DNA of 64,000 bases from Rhizobium sp. BT03. Its GTDB lineage: Bacteria; Pseudomonadota; Alphaproteobacteria; Rhizobiales; Rhizobiaceae. The notes below the pieces were generated by a model. The model saw nothing but the letters and a program-made list of their open reading frames with translations. It was not told the DNA's origin and did no database searches. The DNA lies in assembly GCF_030053155.1 (NCBI RefSeq), contig NZ_CP125640.1, forward strand, positions 2,480,001-2,544,000, in the 5' to 3' direction. How positions within the stretch are numbered: position 1 is the stretch's first letter; each line of letters opens with the position of its first letter. The position numbers were made by a program, and so were the translations under genes. Shown here one piece after another: positions 47,162 to 56,239 of this stretch.

Positions 47162-47830
47162 TTATCGGGCGCAGGCTGGCCAGGCGTCGGCCGATGAGAT
47201 CCGCCAGGGTTCGGTTGACTGCTCAACTGCGTCGATGGCGATGGCCATACGCATGAGCTCTGCTAGATTGCGCGCTCCCATCTTGACCATCACATTGGCG
47301 CGATGGACCTCCACCGTACGCGAGCTGATGCCGAGATGATAAGCGATCATCTTGTTCTGCAAACCATCGAGAACGCCGATCAGAACCTGATGTTCGCGGT
47401 CTGTGAGCTGACGAACGCGGGCTGCGACGCTTTCAGAGTCCGCAATTGCGCGGCCTGGCCGCCTTTGCCCCATGGCCAGATTGATCGCCGCGATCAATGC
47501 TTCCTCCCTGAGGGGCTTTTCCAGAAAGTCCGACGCCCCCGCCTTCATCGCCTGAACGGCTGCGGCGACATCGCCCTGGCCGGTGATGACGATCGCCGGA
47601 ACGTCCACGCTGAACCGTCGCAGACGGTGGAGCAATTCGATGCCGTCGACGTCAGGCATGCGCAGATCCGTCACCAGGCAGCTTCGGCCCGAAAGGGGCA
47701 GAAGATCCAGAAATGCTTTTGCGCAGCTATGCGCTCGCACGGCAAAACCGGCCGACACCAGCAGAAATGTCAAAGATCGTCTCAACGCCTCCTCGTCATC
47801 GACGAGATGGATGGTCAGGTCGTTCGTCAT
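47162..47830 (-). CDS. FixJ/NarL-family response regulator
   Basis: 222 residues. The receiver domain has the acid pair DDE near residue 11, phospho-acceptor D55 in VTDLRMPDVDG, T83 in VITGQGD and K105 in FLEKPL. The LuxR-type HTH (LTDREHQVLIGVLDGLQNKM, YHLGISSRTVEVHRANVMVK) is FixJ-like. It overlaps the kinase gene stop by 35 bases, so the pair is co-transcribed. Oxygen sensing by this pair is not supported, since the kinase lacks the haem ligand. Confidence 0.92.
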   Translation of the reverse strand: MTNDLTIHLVDDEEALRRSLTFLLVSAGFAVRAHSCAKAFLDLLPLSGRSCLVTDLRMPDVDGIELLHRLRRFSVDVPAIVITGQGDVAAAVQAMKAGASDFLEKPLREEALIAAINLAMGQRRPGRAIADSESVAARVRQLTDREHQVLIGVLDGLQNKMIAYHLGISSRTVEVHRANVMVKMGARNLAELMRMAIAIDAVEQSTEPWRISSADAWPACAR

Positions 47831-49037
47831 TGATTTCGGTCTCCACCAGCGGAAGCGAGAACGAGAAGACTGAGCCGCTCTCTGTTCTCTTACGCGCGCT
47901 TATGCGGCCTCCATGCGCCTCGACGATGCGCTTGGACAATGCCAAGCCCATGCCAAGGCCGTGCGGCTTGCCGGTCACGAAGGGACGAAACAACGACTCT
48001 TCGATCTCGGCAGCAATCCCGCAGCCGTTGTCGGACACGTCGACAACGAGATACGAGGAATTGTCTACCATTGTGCGGATGGCAATCGACGGCTGCTCGA
48101 CGCACTCGGTCGCCTCCAAGGCGTTGCGAACGAGGTTCGTCAGCACCTGCACGATCTGAACGCGATTTCCAAGAACGGTGTCCCGCACTGCTTCCAGCCT
48201 AAAGTCGGTATGAAGGTCTTTTCGCCGCGACCCGATGAGCGCGAGCCGTGTCGCCCGATGGATCAACTCGTGCATCGCCTCCGGCTTCCTCTCGGAAGCG
48301 CCGCGTTCTGCGAATTCTCTGACGTTCTGGACGATACTTCCTGCCCATAGCGCGTGCTGCGTAATTTCCGACAGCGCTTCGCGAAGCTCTTCGCCGCGCT
48401 GCGGGCGGTTGCTCGTGACAAGACGCCCGCACCCTTCGGAATAGGCTGCGATAGACGACAGCGGCTGAGAAAGTTCATGGGCAAGAATGGATGCCATTTC
48501 TCCCAGTTCCGTCATTCTTGCAAGGCGGGCAATCTCGTGCTGCAACTCCTGAACTTGCTGCAAAGTCTCGCGCTCGGCACGAAAGTCCTCGAAAACCGCC
48601 GCAGTGAAAACGCCGTCTGTGTCATGCTTGCGGATAATGGTGAGGACCGTCGGAAATTGAACGCCGCTCTTGGTGATCGCCAGGCCGGCACGCACCGCCC
48701 CTTGGTCTGCCCAGCGTCCATTCAATCGGACATTCGGTGTCGGGCGCCAGACAAAGCCGATCTTTCGGCCAATCAACTCACGCTCCTCATAACCGAACAA
48801 GGCGACGGCGGCCTTGTTGCAGGCTGAGATTCTATGGCGGTCGCTGATAAAAAACACCGCGTCCGGCATGTGTTCGTGGAGTTGCCGGATCCACTCCATC
48901 CGCGGCCCGCCGTTTCCTTCGCGCAAGGCGCGCGCAGGCGCGCGCTGCGGTGTTTGCGATGTCATAGGGGGGACTTGTCCTGCCACGGCGGGGCCGGCTT
49001 CGGCGACGGCATCCGGCGCCTCCATCTTGATGGACAT
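47796..49037 (-). CDS. PAS-domain sensor histidine kinase, FixL-like without haem histidine
   Basis: 413 residues from ATG 49037, preceded by GGAGGAGACC. There is no membrane helix, so it is cytosolic. The PAS domain spans about 48-155 (EHMPDAVFFISDRHRISACN, FGYEERELIG). The region that carries the proximal haem His in FixL reads PNVRLNGRWADQ and has none. HisKA has H187 in ASILAHELSQPLSSIAAYS. HATPase shows NLVRNALEA, DNGCGI and GLGMGLALS. Ligand unknown. It pairs with the overlapping FixJ-like regulator. Confidence 0.9.
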   Translation of the reverse strand: MSIKMEAPDAVAEAGPAVAGQVPPMTSQTPQRAPARALREGNGGPRMEWIRQLHEHMPDAVFFISDRHRISACNKAAVALFGYEERELIGRKIGFVWRPTPNVRLNGRWADQGAVRAGLAITKSGVQFPTVLTIIRKHDTDGVFTAAVFEDFRAERETLQQVQELQHEIARLARMTELGEMASILAHELSQPLSSIAAYSEGCGRLVTSNRPQRGEELREALSEITQHALWAGSIVQNVREFAERGASERKPEAMHELIHRATRLALIGSRRKDLHTDFRLEAVRDTVLGNRVQIVQVLTNLVRNALEATECVEQPSIAIRTMVDNSSYLVVDVSDNGCGIAAEIEESLFRPFVTGKPHGLGMGLALSKRIVEAHGGRISARKRTESGSVFSFSLPLVETEINDERPDHPSRR

Positions 49038-49125
49038 GATGGTCTCCTCCGCCCCTTGAGAAGTATGGCCCAGGGACCGTCTTTCCTCCACAACGACGCC
49101 ACGATACCACCTCCGGGCGGGTAAT

Positions 49126-49143
49126 CCGTGTAGTATCGCGTAG
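49126..49143. promoter_or_regulatory. CGTA-type direct repeat upstream of the sensor kinase
   Basis: + strand: TGTA, GTATCG, CGTA, GCC. One mismatch in the first half-site relative to 44145-44160. Confidence 0.25.
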
Positions 49144-49210
49144 CCTCTATTGTTCTCGTCTCGCGAACTTTGGGCGCAAAGCCCGCCACCGGCGTCCCAC
49201 TTCGTCGCCA

Positions 49211-49224
49211 TTGATCCGGCTCAA
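49211..49224 (+). promoter_or_regulatory. FNR/FixK-type box upstream of the 49.4 kb genes
   Basis: TTGATCCGGCTCAA, one mismatch from TTGAT-N4-ATCAA. If used at -41.5 the transcript would begin near 49259, ahead of the 49436 gene. Ten flanking bases on each side match the box at 54649. Confidence 0.6.
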
Positions 49225-49361
49225 TGCCGCCGCCTCATCGTTCCGCTATCGTGAGGGGCCATTTGAGGGAGTTGGAAGATAGGGATGCCCTTGCCATCAC
49301 AATCGCAACCGCCGCGGCGATGATGACGCCCGTCGGCGGCGAGCCGCGAGGAAATCGGCGC

Positions 49362-49439
49362 ATGAGCGACCCATCGGATCTATTTCCGCAGACAAGACCC
49401 GCAACGCAATTTTCAGGCCGGAACATGCCGGTCGGGTGA
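49362..49439 (+). CDS. Possible 25-codon leader peptide
   Basis: MSDPSDLFPQTRPATQFSGR and five more residues from ATG 49362, nine bases after GAGGAAA. The stop overlaps the GTG start of the next gene (GTGA), which would couple translation. The longer in-frame start at 49224 lies in the FNR box and before the predicted transcript start. Weakly supported. Confidence 0.3.
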   Translation: MSDPSDLFPQTRPATQFSGRNMPVG

Positions 49440-49711
49440 TTGGCGTGCCGGAACAACAACCCCGTGTCCGGTTGACGCTGACGGATCGTCGGGAGGGTTC
49501 GGTAATGTGGCGGTTGCCCGTCGAAGCTCCGTTCGAACAGGATATAGAGCTCGCCGTCATCGACGACGAAGGCGTCCATGCCCTGGTTTTCCCTTGTCAG
49601 CGTCTGGTTGACGGCTGGATCAATGCGGTGACCGGCGAGGTGCTCGACATTCACCCTACCCATTGGCGCCCGTGGCAAATCGATCGATGCGACATTTCGG
49701 GTCTCCAATGA
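49436..49711 (+). CDS. Conserved-looking hypothetical protein, FNR-box controlled
   Basis: 91 residues from GTG 49436. RVRLTLTDRREGSVMWRLPV, EAPFEQDIELAVIDDEGVHA and LVFPCQRLVDGWINA have the regular pattern of a folded protein; it ends PTHWRPWQ. No signal peptide or membrane helix. I recognise no named domain. It lies between an FNR box and the arc operon, so it may be an accessory to anaerobic arginine use. Confidence 0.65.
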   Translation: MIGVPEQQPRVRLTLTDRREGSVMWRLPVEAPFEQDIELAVIDDEGVHALVFPCQRLVDGWINAVTGEVLDIHPTHWRPWQIDRCDISGLQ

Positions 49712-49759
49712 CCTCCCGGCTGCAGCCGGCGAAAAGGGCCGCACATACCATGCGGCGGA

Positions 49760-49773
49760 TTGTCTGCGATCAA
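49760..49773 (+). promoter_or_regulatory. FNR/FixK-type box upstream of arcA
   Basis: TTGTCTGCGATCAA matches TTGAT-N4-ATCAA at nine of ten positions. Centre about 90 bases before arcA; a start near 49808 would leave a 48-base leader. Anaerobic control of arc genes in R. etli is established knowledge. Confidence 0.65.
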
Positions 49774-49855
49774 TGACACGACCGAGCAGGCCGAAATAAT
49801 CTGGTTATTGAAGAAGGGGCGGCGCGGCCGCGATCCGAATGCGAAGGAGGACCAC

Positions 49856-51085
49856 ATGCGTGGTTTCGGGGTTCACTCGGAGGTCGGGAAATTAAGAACC
49901 GTCATGGTTTGCAAACCGTCTCTGGCGCATCAGCGCCTGACGCCTGCGAATTGCCATGACCTGCTTTTCGACGATGTCCTATGGGTTCACGAGGCCCAGA
50001 AGGATCATTTTGATTTTGTGCTGAAGATGCAGGAACGGGGCGTCGAAGTTCTCGAGCTTCACGACCTGCTCGCTCAGACCCTTGCCAACAAGGAGGCGCG
50101 TGATTTCGTCTTGGACCGGCGCATTACCCCGAATGTGCTCGGCTCGCAAATCGCCGAGGCGATGCGGCCGTGGCTCGACGAAATGCCCCCGGCGCAGCTC
50201 GCCGCATTCATGATCGGCGGCATCGCAATCTCCGACCTGCCCGAAGTCAAGGCGAAGTCGCTGATGCTCAGCGCCTTGCCGGAGACGGATTTCGTCATCC
50301 CGCCGATCCCGAACACCTTGTTTCAGCGCGATCCCTCCTGCTGGATCTACGGTGGCGTGACCTGCAACCCGATGTTCTGGCCGGCAAGACGCGCCGAGAC
50401 GCTGATTCAGCGGGCGATCTACAAGTTTCATCCAATTTTTCTTGGCGGCGATTTCCAGATCTGGTGGGGCGATTCGGACCAGCCGTTCGCCAATGCCTCG
50501 ATGGAGGGCGGCGACGTCATGCCGATCGGCAACGGCACCGTGCTGATCGGCATGGGCGAGCGTACGACCTACCAGGCCGTCGGCCAAGTGGCACAGGCCC
50601 TGTTCAGGAGCAACGCCGCAAAGCGGGTGATCGGCTGCCTGATGCCGAAGAGCCGTGCGGCCATGCACCTCGACACCGTTTTCAGCTTTTGCGATCGCGA
50701 TGTCGTCACGCTGTTTGCCGAGGTCGTCGACCAGGTCCGCTGCTACAGCATGCACCCGAAGGACGACGACGGCACATTCGAGATTCATCCCGAAAACCGG
50801 CCGATGCTCGATGTCGTCGCCGAGGCGCTCGACCTGCCGCAATTGCGCACCGTCGAGACCGGCGGCAATTCCTACCAGGCCGAGCGCGAACAATGGGACG
50901 ACGGCAACAACGTCGTGGCACTCGAGCCCGGCGTCGTCGTCGCCTACGACCGCAACACCTACACGAATACGCTTCTGCGCAAGGCGGGGATCGAGGTCAT
51001 CACCATTCGCGGCTCCGAACTCGGCCGCGGCCGCGGCGGCGGGCATTGCATGACATGCCCCATCTGGCGCGACCCTGCTTACTGA
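49856..51085 (+). CDS. arcA: Arginine deiminase
   Basis: Hydrolyses arginine to citrulline and ammonia, first step of the ADI pathway. 409 residues from ATG 49856 after GAAGGAGG; in-frame codons from 49760 lie in the promoter. [20 protein letters not shown] is the family start, and [15 protein letters not shown] and [23 protein letters not shown] carry guanidinium-binding residues. [10 protein letters not shown] gives the catalytic His, and the nucleophile is C398 in [10 protein letters not shown]. First of arcABC. Confidence 0.97.
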   Translation: MRGFGVHSEVGKLRTVMVCKPSLAHQRLTPANCHDLLFDDVLWVHEAQKDHFDFVLKMQERGVEVLELHDLLAQTLANKEARDFVLDRRITPNVLGSQIAEAMRPWLDEMPPAQLAAFMIGGIAISDLPEVKAKSLMLSALPETDFVIPPIPNTLFQRDPSCWIYGGVTCNPMFWPARRAETLIQRAIYKFHPIFLGGDFQIWWGDSDQPFANASMEGGDVMPIGNGTVLIGMGERTTYQAVGQVAQALFRSNAAKRVIGCLMPKSRAAMHLDTVFSFCDRDVVTLFAEVVDQVRCYSMHPKDDDGTFEIHPENRPMLDVVAEALDLPQLRTVETGGNSYQAEREQWDDGNNVVALEPGVVVAYDRNTYTNTLLRKAGIEVITIRGSELGRGRGGGHCMTCPIWRDPAY

Positions 51086-51123
51086 CGTTTCACACCCACG
51101 AACCAGACCGACGGAGCAAGATC

Positions 51124-52128
51124 ATGAGCTTCAATCTGCGCAATCGCTCGCTACTGACCGTGCAGGATTATACCCCGCGGGAATTCCGCTATCTCCTCGA
51201 TCTCGCCCGCGATCTGAAGCGGGCGAAATATGCCCGCACAGAGCAGGAGCACCTGAAAGGCAAGGAAATCTGCCTGATCTTCGAAAAGACCTCGACGAGG
51301 ACGAGATGCGCCTTCGAAGTCGCCTGCTCGGACCAGGGCGCCAATGTGACCTATCTCGATCCCTCCGGCTCGCAGATCGGGCACAAGGAGTCCTTCAAGG
51401 ACACGGCGCGGGTGCTGGGGCGCATGTATGATGCGATCGAATATCGCGGCTCCGCGCAGAAAGGCGTGGAGACGCTGGCAAAATATGCCGGGGTGCCCGT
51501 CTATAACGGCCTGACGGACGAATATCATCCGACGCAGATGATCGCCGACGTCATGACCATGCGCGAACATAGCGACAAACCCATCGCAGAGATCAAATAT
51601 GCCTATGTCGGCGACACGCGCTCCAACATGGGGCATTCGCTGCTGATCGTCGGCTGCCTGCTCGGCATGGATGTGCGTATCTGCGGGCCGAGATCGCTTT
51701 GGCCCGCCGAGGAATATATGGTGATCGCAAGGGATCTTCAGCGAAACTCCGGCGCACGCCTGCTGGTCACCGATGATCCCAGGGAGGCCGTCAAGGATGT
51801 CGATTTCATTCACACCGACGTCTGGGTCTCGATGGGTGAACCGAAAGATGTCTGGCGAGAACGCATCAAGCTGCTCACCCCCTATCAGGTCAATCGGGAC
51901 CTGATGAAGGCGACCGGCAAGCCGCAGACCAAGTTCATGCATTGCCTGCCGGCGTTCCACGACACCGAAACGACGCTCGGCAAGCAGATCGCCGAAGATT
52001 ACGGCATGGAGAACGGCCTCGAAGTGACCAATGAGGTTTTCGAATCCGAGGCCAATGTCGCCTTCGAGCAGGCGGAGAACCGCCTGCACACGATCAAGGC
52101 CCTGCTTGTCGCGACGCTGGGAGATTGA
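51124..52128 (+). CDS. arcB: Catabolic ornithine carbamoyltransferase
   Basis: Phosphorolyses citrulline to ornithine and carbamoyl phosphate. 334 residues from ATG 51124; the frame is open to 50170 inside arcA. Carbamoyl-phosphate site S57-TRTR, then [20 protein letters not shown] and the ornithine site [10 protein letters not shown]. The catabolic role is inferred from its place between arcA and arcC and from the ArcB-type SQIGHKES loop. Confidence 0.96.
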   Translation: MSFNLRNRSLLTVQDYTPREFRYLLDLARDLKRAKYARTEQEHLKGKEICLIFEKTSTRTRCAFEVACSDQGANVTYLDPSGSQIGHKESFKDTARVLGRMYDAIEYRGSAQKGVETLAKYAGVPVYNGLTDEYHPTQMIADVMTMREHSDKPIAEIKYAYVGDTRSNMGHSLLIVGCLLGMDVRICGPRSLWPAEEYMVIARDLQRNSGARLLVTDDPREAVKDVDFIHTDVWVSMGEPKDVWRERIKLLTPYQVNRDLMKATGKPQTKFMHCLPAFHDTETTLGKQIAEDYGMENGLEVTNEVFESEANVAFEQAENRLHTIKALLVATLGD

Positions 52129-52129
52129 C

Positions 52130-53068
52130 ATGCGTGTGGTCATTGCGCTTGGCGGCAATGCGCTTCTCCGGCGCGGGGAAGCCATGACGGCCGATACCCA
52201 GAGACGGAATGCGCGCGTCGCAGCTCAGGCGATCGCGCCCTTGGCAGCCGAACATGAGATCGTCGTCACGCACGGAAACGGGCCGCAAGTGGGCCTGCTT
52301 GCGCTGCAAGGGGCGGCCTACAAGCCCGAGGAAGCCTATCCGCTCGACGTTCTCGGCGCCGAGACCGAGGGCATGATCGGCTACATGCTGGAACAGGAGC
52401 TCGGCAATCTCCTGCCGTTCGAGCAGCCTTTGGCCACGCTGCTGACCATGGTCGAAGTCGATGCCGCCGATCCGGGCTTCCAGAACCCCACAAAATTCGT
52501 CGGCCCCGTCTATGAGCAGGCCGAGGCGGAGCGGATCCGCACGGAAAAAGGCTGGGTCTTCAAGCAGGACGGCGAACAATGGCGGCGCGTCGTCGCCTCG
52601 CCAGCGCCCAAACGCATCTTCGAGATCCGTCCGGTCCGCTGGCTCCTGGAACAGCGCACCATCGTCATCTGCGCCGGCGGCGGCGGCATTCCGACGATGT
52701 ACGAAAAGGGCGCCGACCGGAAGCTGATCGGCGTCGAAGCCGTGATCGACAAGGATCTGTGCTCGGAGCTTCTGGCGCGCGAGCTTTACGCCGATCTGCT
52801 GATCATGGCGACGGATGCCGAGGCCGTCTGCACCGACTGGGGCAAGCCGTCGCAGAAGGCGATCCATCGGGCCCGTCCCGATGATTTCAAGCAGTTTTCC
52901 TTCCCGGCCGGATCGATGGGGCCAAAAGTCGATGCCGCCTGCCATTTTGCCCGCGCTGGCGGCAGGACCGCAGCGATCGGAGCGCTCGCCGACATTGCGG
53001 GAATGGTGCGCGGCGAGCGCGGAACCATCATCAGCGAAAGCTTTGCCGGGCTGAGCTGGCACGCCTGA
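52130..53068 (+). CDS. arcC: Carbamate kinase
   Basis: Transfers phosphate from carbamoyl phosphate to ADP, the ATP-yielding step of the ADI pathway. 312 residues from ATG 52130, one base after the arcB stop. [30 protein letters not shown] and [14 protein letters not shown] are diagnostic; [17 protein letters not shown] is the C-terminal mark. No terminator is obvious after it; the permease gene is convergent. Confidence 0.97.
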   Translation: MRVVIALGGNALLRRGEAMTADTQRRNARVAAQAIAPLAAEHEIVVTHGNGPQVGLLALQGAAYKPEEAYPLDVLGAETEGMIGYMLEQELGNLLPFEQPLATLLTMVEVDAADPGFQNPTKFVGPVYEQAEAERIRTEKGWVFKQDGEQWRRVVASPAPKRIFEIRPVRWLLEQRTIVICAGGGGIPTMYEKGADRKLIGVEAVIDKDLCSELLARELYADLLIMATDAEAVCTDWGKPSQKAIHRARPDDFKQFSFPAGSMGPKVDAACHFARAGGRTAAIGALADIAGMVRGERGTIISESFAGLSWHA

Positions 53069-53097
53069 ACCCCGCCCGGCCCCTTCCAACCGGCTTA

Positions 53098-54456
53098 TTA
53101 TCCCGACACGGCCGGGTGCCGTGTCGCACCCCCTGCCGTTTCCTGGCGTTCGATCGCCGGCGCGGCGTTGCGCCTTTGCCAGACATAGACGGGGATCCCG
53201 AGCATCAGCAGCACCAGCCCATAGAGCACCGGCTCCGCGCCCGAGCCATAGAGCGTGAAGATCGCAAAAACGAAGGCGATCAGTTCGATGGCGCTTACGC
53301 GCGGCATTCGCCCGAGCGTCACGCCCGCGACAAGGGTGCCGGCCAGCGAACAGAAGGCGTAGGGAACGACGGCGGCCATCGTGCTCAACCCGACCATCAG
53401 CCGATAGGCTGCGGCGAATCCTTCGGCCCCGACAGCCTGAGCAAGAACCAGCAGGGTCGCGAACAAGGCCGAGACGATCATGCCCAGAGCCGGTACGCCG
53501 CGGGAAGAGAGCCGCGCGAAAAGCGGAGGAAACAGCCCATCCCGGGCAGCGGCCATCGGCACTTGTCCCATCAGCAGGGTCCAGCCGTTCAAAGCGCCGA
53601 TCGAAGAGACCAGGACGGCGAGCGAGATCGCCAGTTCGCCGCCGCGTCCCCACATGATGCCCGCGGCCTGCGAAAACGGTGCGACCGAGTGGACCAGCTG
53701 TTCGCGCGGCACGAGGCCCATCACCACGATGGTGCCGAGCACGTAAAGTGCCGCAGCGATCGAGATTCCAAGGACCGTCGAGCGCGGGATGGTCCGTTCT
53801 GCGTTCTCGACATCGCCTGCGGGCACGGTTGCCGATTCCAGCCCGAGATAGGCAAACATCGTCAGCGGCGCCAGCGTTGCTATCGACTGCAGCAGCGGCT
53901 GGCCGCTCGGATTGAATTCGGAGAAATGGGACGTGTCGATGAAGAAGAGGCCGATGATGGCGACGGCGCCGAAGGGAAGCAGCTTGGCATAGGTGGTGAC
54001 CTGCGCAAAGAGGCCCGCCGCGTGAACGCCGCGAAGATTGACGAGGACGATCGCCCAGATCACGCCGAGCGTCAGCACGGTCGCGGCGAAGCGATTGCCG
54101 AGGGCGGGGAAGAGATCGACCATCACGCCGGCAAAGGCAATGGCGATGACCGGAAGCGATGTCCAGATGGAAATCCAGTAGCCCCAGGCGATCAGGAAGC
54201 CGGCGAAGTCGCCATAGGCGAGCCTCGTATAGGCGTAAGGACCGCCGACGGCAGGCACCAGGCGCGCCAGCCGCGCAAAGGTGAGGCCGAGGCAGATCGC
54301 GCCCGCCCCCATGAGGATCCAGACGAGGATCGCGAGATTGCCATAGGGCGCCACCGCGGCCGGGGAAAGATAAAAGCCCGACCCCACCATGTTTCCGACG
54401 ACGATGGCGGTGCAGGCGGCAAGTCCAAGACTCTTGCCATTTGGCGACGTTGTCAT
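53098..54456 (-). CDS. APC-family amino-acid permease/antiporter (AdiC/ArcD-like candidate)
   Basis: 452 residues from ATG 54456 with GGGAGGGAGCC before it; the frame opens to 54870 without sense. Twelve helices. The TM1 unwound segment NMVGSGFYLSPAAV matches the GSG substrate site of AdiC/PotE antiporters, and FAYLGLESATVPAGDVENAERT is the TM6 region. Exchange of arginine for ornithine or agmatine is inferred from context (arcABC on one side, decarboxylases on the other). Specificity not readable. Confidence 0.82.
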   Translation of the reverse strand: MTTSPNGKSLGLAACTAIVVGNMVGSGFYLSPAAVAPYGNLAILVWILMGAGAICLGLTFARLARLVPAVGGPYAYTRLAYGDFAGFLIAWGYWISIWTSLPVIAIAFAGVMVDLFPALGNRFAATVLTLGVIWAIVLVNLRGVHAAGLFAQVTTYAKLLPFGAVAIIGLFFIDTSHFSEFNPSGQPLLQSIATLAPLTMFAYLGLESATVPAGDVENAERTIPRSTVLGISIAAALYVLGTIVVMGLVPREQLVHSVAPFSQAAGIMWGRGGELAISLAVLVSSIGALNGWTLLMGQVPMAAARDGLFPPLFARLSSRGVPALGMIVSALFATLLVLAQAVGAEGFAAAYRLMVGLSTMAAVVPYAFCSLAGTLVAGVTLGRMPRVSAIELIAFVFAIFTLYGSGAEPVLYGLVLLMLGIPVYVWQRRNAAPAIERQETAGGATRHPAVSG

Positions 54457-54592
54457 GGCTCCCTCCCGAGAGACGCCTTTTCCGATGCCGATGCCGATAT
54501 CGGCTCGGACCTCCGTTCCCGGACGCAATTTTCCTCCCAAAGAATGGACGCCGCAATCCGGTTCAATGCGTAGTGGCGACCGTCTTTTCGGC

Positions 54593-54608
54593 ATTATGCA
54601 GTAGCTCG
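54593..54608. repeat. Short copy of the hicB-repeat edge
   Basis: ATTATGCAGTAGCTCG, identical to 32877-32892 at the edge of the repeat in hicB. Possibly a remnant of the same repeat family. Confidence 0.4.
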
Positions 54609-54648
54609 TGCGAGCAGGCGGGAGACGCCGCTCTTGTTCCGAACGCCA

Positions 54649-54662
54649 TTGATCGTGCTCAA
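54649..54662 (+). promoter_or_regulatory. FNR/FixK-type box upstream of an exported protein
   Basis: TTGATCGTGCTCAA, one mismatch from consensus, 68 bases before the 54730 start; a start of transcription near 54697 fits. It also lies about 200 bases upstream of the divergent permease. Confidence 0.6.
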
Positions 54663-54729
54663 TGCCCGGCGCCGGTGCATGAGCTATCCTCCACAGCCGA
54701 ACATCATTTTGTTCTGGGGAGTTAGTGCG

Positions 54730-55089
54730 ATGAAGATGGCCATGATCATTGGACTTGCCGTAATCACTGCCGCCGCCGGAATTGTCCCGGTCGACGCTCA
54801 GCAGACGAGACGCGAATATCGGAGAATGAACTGGAGCGAGAACCTGCCTGAGGCGGTGCGAACCTATCACGACAGACGATTCACGATCGTCAGCTATAGG
54901 ACGGCGGATTTTTCGGAGACCGGCTCACACCCGACACAGGGAAGCGAGGAGCACGTCAAAGCCATCAGGGATGCGATCCGCGCAAACAAATGGCTTACGG
55001 GTCAACTCAGGACCAAGAAGCTTACCGCCAACGATATCGAATGGGTCTCGCGGGCGCGCAACGGCAATATGACCTTCTACACAAAATGA
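54730..55089 (+). CDS. Small exported hypothetical protein, FNR-box controlled
   Basis: 119 residues from ATG 54730. Signal peptide MKMAMIIGLAVITAAAGIVP with cleavage near VDAQQ. The mature part is charged and soluble (NWSENLPEAVRTYHDRRFTI, AIRDAIRANKWLTGQL). No domain recognised. Its promoter has an FNR-type box. Position between the permease and the decarboxylase genes suggests a periplasmic role in the same response. Confidence 0.7.
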   Translation: MKMAMIIGLAVITAAAGIVPVDAQQTRREYRRMNWSENLPEAVRTYHDRRFTIVSYRTADFSETGSHPTQGSEEHVKAIRDAIRANKWLTGQLRTKKLTANDIEWVSRARNGNMTFYTK

Positions 55090-55262
55090 CCGGCATCTGT
55101 GCCGGGCAGATTTCAGGCTGAGCCGCACGCGGCCCCTTCCCTGGATCATCGCCGGCTGCCGCAGGACGGCTGCGACCGGCAGGAGAAAAAAGCAGACCCA
55201 TCTCGTCTCGCCTTCACGATCAGCATAAAACGATTGGAATGAAGGGTGTCGGAGGTGGGGCA

Positions 55263-56192
55263 ATGATGCTGAGCGAGCAGGGATTTCTCAGGATCTCGAT
55301 CGCTGCAACGGTCGTGGTTGCGACGCTCGGCGTGGTTTTCGGCATTCTTTCCGGATCGTTCTCCATCGCTTTCGACGGCGTTTATTCGCTGGCCGATGCG
55401 GCGATGACCGGGCTGGCGCTCTGGGTTTCCAGCCTGATCATAAAATCCACGCAGAGCGACGCGCGGTCGGGCAGGATCCGAAACCGCTTTACCATGGGCT
55501 TCTGGCATCTGGAGCCCATCGTGCTGATGCTCAATGGCTGCCTGCTGATAACCGTCGCCATCTATGCGCTGATCAGCGCGATCATCAGCATCCTGAGTGG
55601 CGGCCACGAATTGCAGTTCGGCATGGCGGTCGCCTATTCCGCGGCGACCCTGCTTGTCTGCGCCGCCATGACTTTCCTTGGCATCCGGCTGAACGCCCGG
55701 ATCAAATCCGATTTCGTCTCGCTCGACACCAAGGCCTGGATCATGTCCGGCGGCATCGCCTTCGCCCTGCTGATCGCATTTCTGATCGGCATGGCCGCGC
55801 AGGCGACGTCGGCCGCATGGATTGCCCGCTATATGGACCCCGCGGTTCTGGCGCTGGTCTGCCTGGTCATGATTCCGCTTCCGATCGGCACCGTCTGGAA
55901 GGCCCTGAGCGAAATCCTGCTGATTGCGCCCGTCGACCTCCAGCAACACGTCGACCGCGTTGCCGCAGAGACGGTTCACCGCCTCGGTTTCCTCTCGCAT
56001 CGCGCCTATGTCGCCCGGGTCGGCCGGGCAATGCAGATCGAACTCTATTTCATCGTGCCTGAAGGCCTTCCTCCGAAGACCGTGGAGGAATGGGACGCGC
56101 TCAGGGACGAGATAGGCGATGCGATCGGCGATGAAAGCGTCAATCGCTGGCTGACGATCGCCTTCACAGCCGATGCGGAATGGGCCGAATAG
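55263..56192 (+). CDS. Cation diffusion facilitator (CDF) transporter
   Basis: 309 residues from ATG 55263, eight bases after GGAGG; ATG 55239 is upstream in frame. Six helices. SIAFDGVYSLADAAMTGLAL is the TM2 metal site (D-x-x-x-S-x-x-D variant), and SLDTKAWIMSGG corresponds to TM5, where the usual His/Asp pair is partly replaced. The C-terminal domain is short and acidic. Metal (Zn, Mn, Fe or Ni) not predictable. Confidence 0.82.
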   Translation: MMLSEQGFLRISIAATVVVATLGVVFGILSGSFSIAFDGVYSLADAAMTGLALWVSSLIIKSTQSDARSGRIRNRFTMGFWHLEPIVLMLNGCLLITVAIYALISAIISILSGGHELQFGMAVAYSAATLLVCAAMTFLGIRLNARIKSDFVSLDTKAWIMSGGIAFALLIAFLIGMAAQATSAAWIARYMDPAVLALVCLVMIPLPIGTVWKALSEILLIAPVDLQQHVDRVAAETVHRLGFLSHRAYVARVGRAMQIELYFIVPEGLPPKTVEEWDALRDEIGDAIGDESVNRWLTIAFTADAEWAE

Positions 56193-56239
56193 GCCAGCGT
56201 CGGCGCTCTTCTCTTGATGTCGAAATGCTTTGCCTCACG

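Larger units (their letters stand above)
49038..49361. other. Control region between the sensor kinase and the 49.4 kb genes
   Basis: 324 bases holding the kinase promoter, a CGTA-type element (49126-49143) and an FNR-type box (49211-49224). The open frame starting at 49224 begins inside the FNR box, so that start is not credible. Confidence 0.5.

Noticed and set aside
47796..49037. Naming the kinase FixL
   Set aside because: Overall layout fits, but the haem-ligand histidine of FixL PAS is missing.
49224..49361. ATG 49224 as start of a 71-residue protein
   Set aside because: The codon overlaps the FNR box and precedes the predicted transcript start; only the last 25 codons are kept as a weak call.
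50170..51123. Upstream extension of the arcB frame
   Set aside because: Lies inside arcA in another frame; ArcB starts at ATG 51124.
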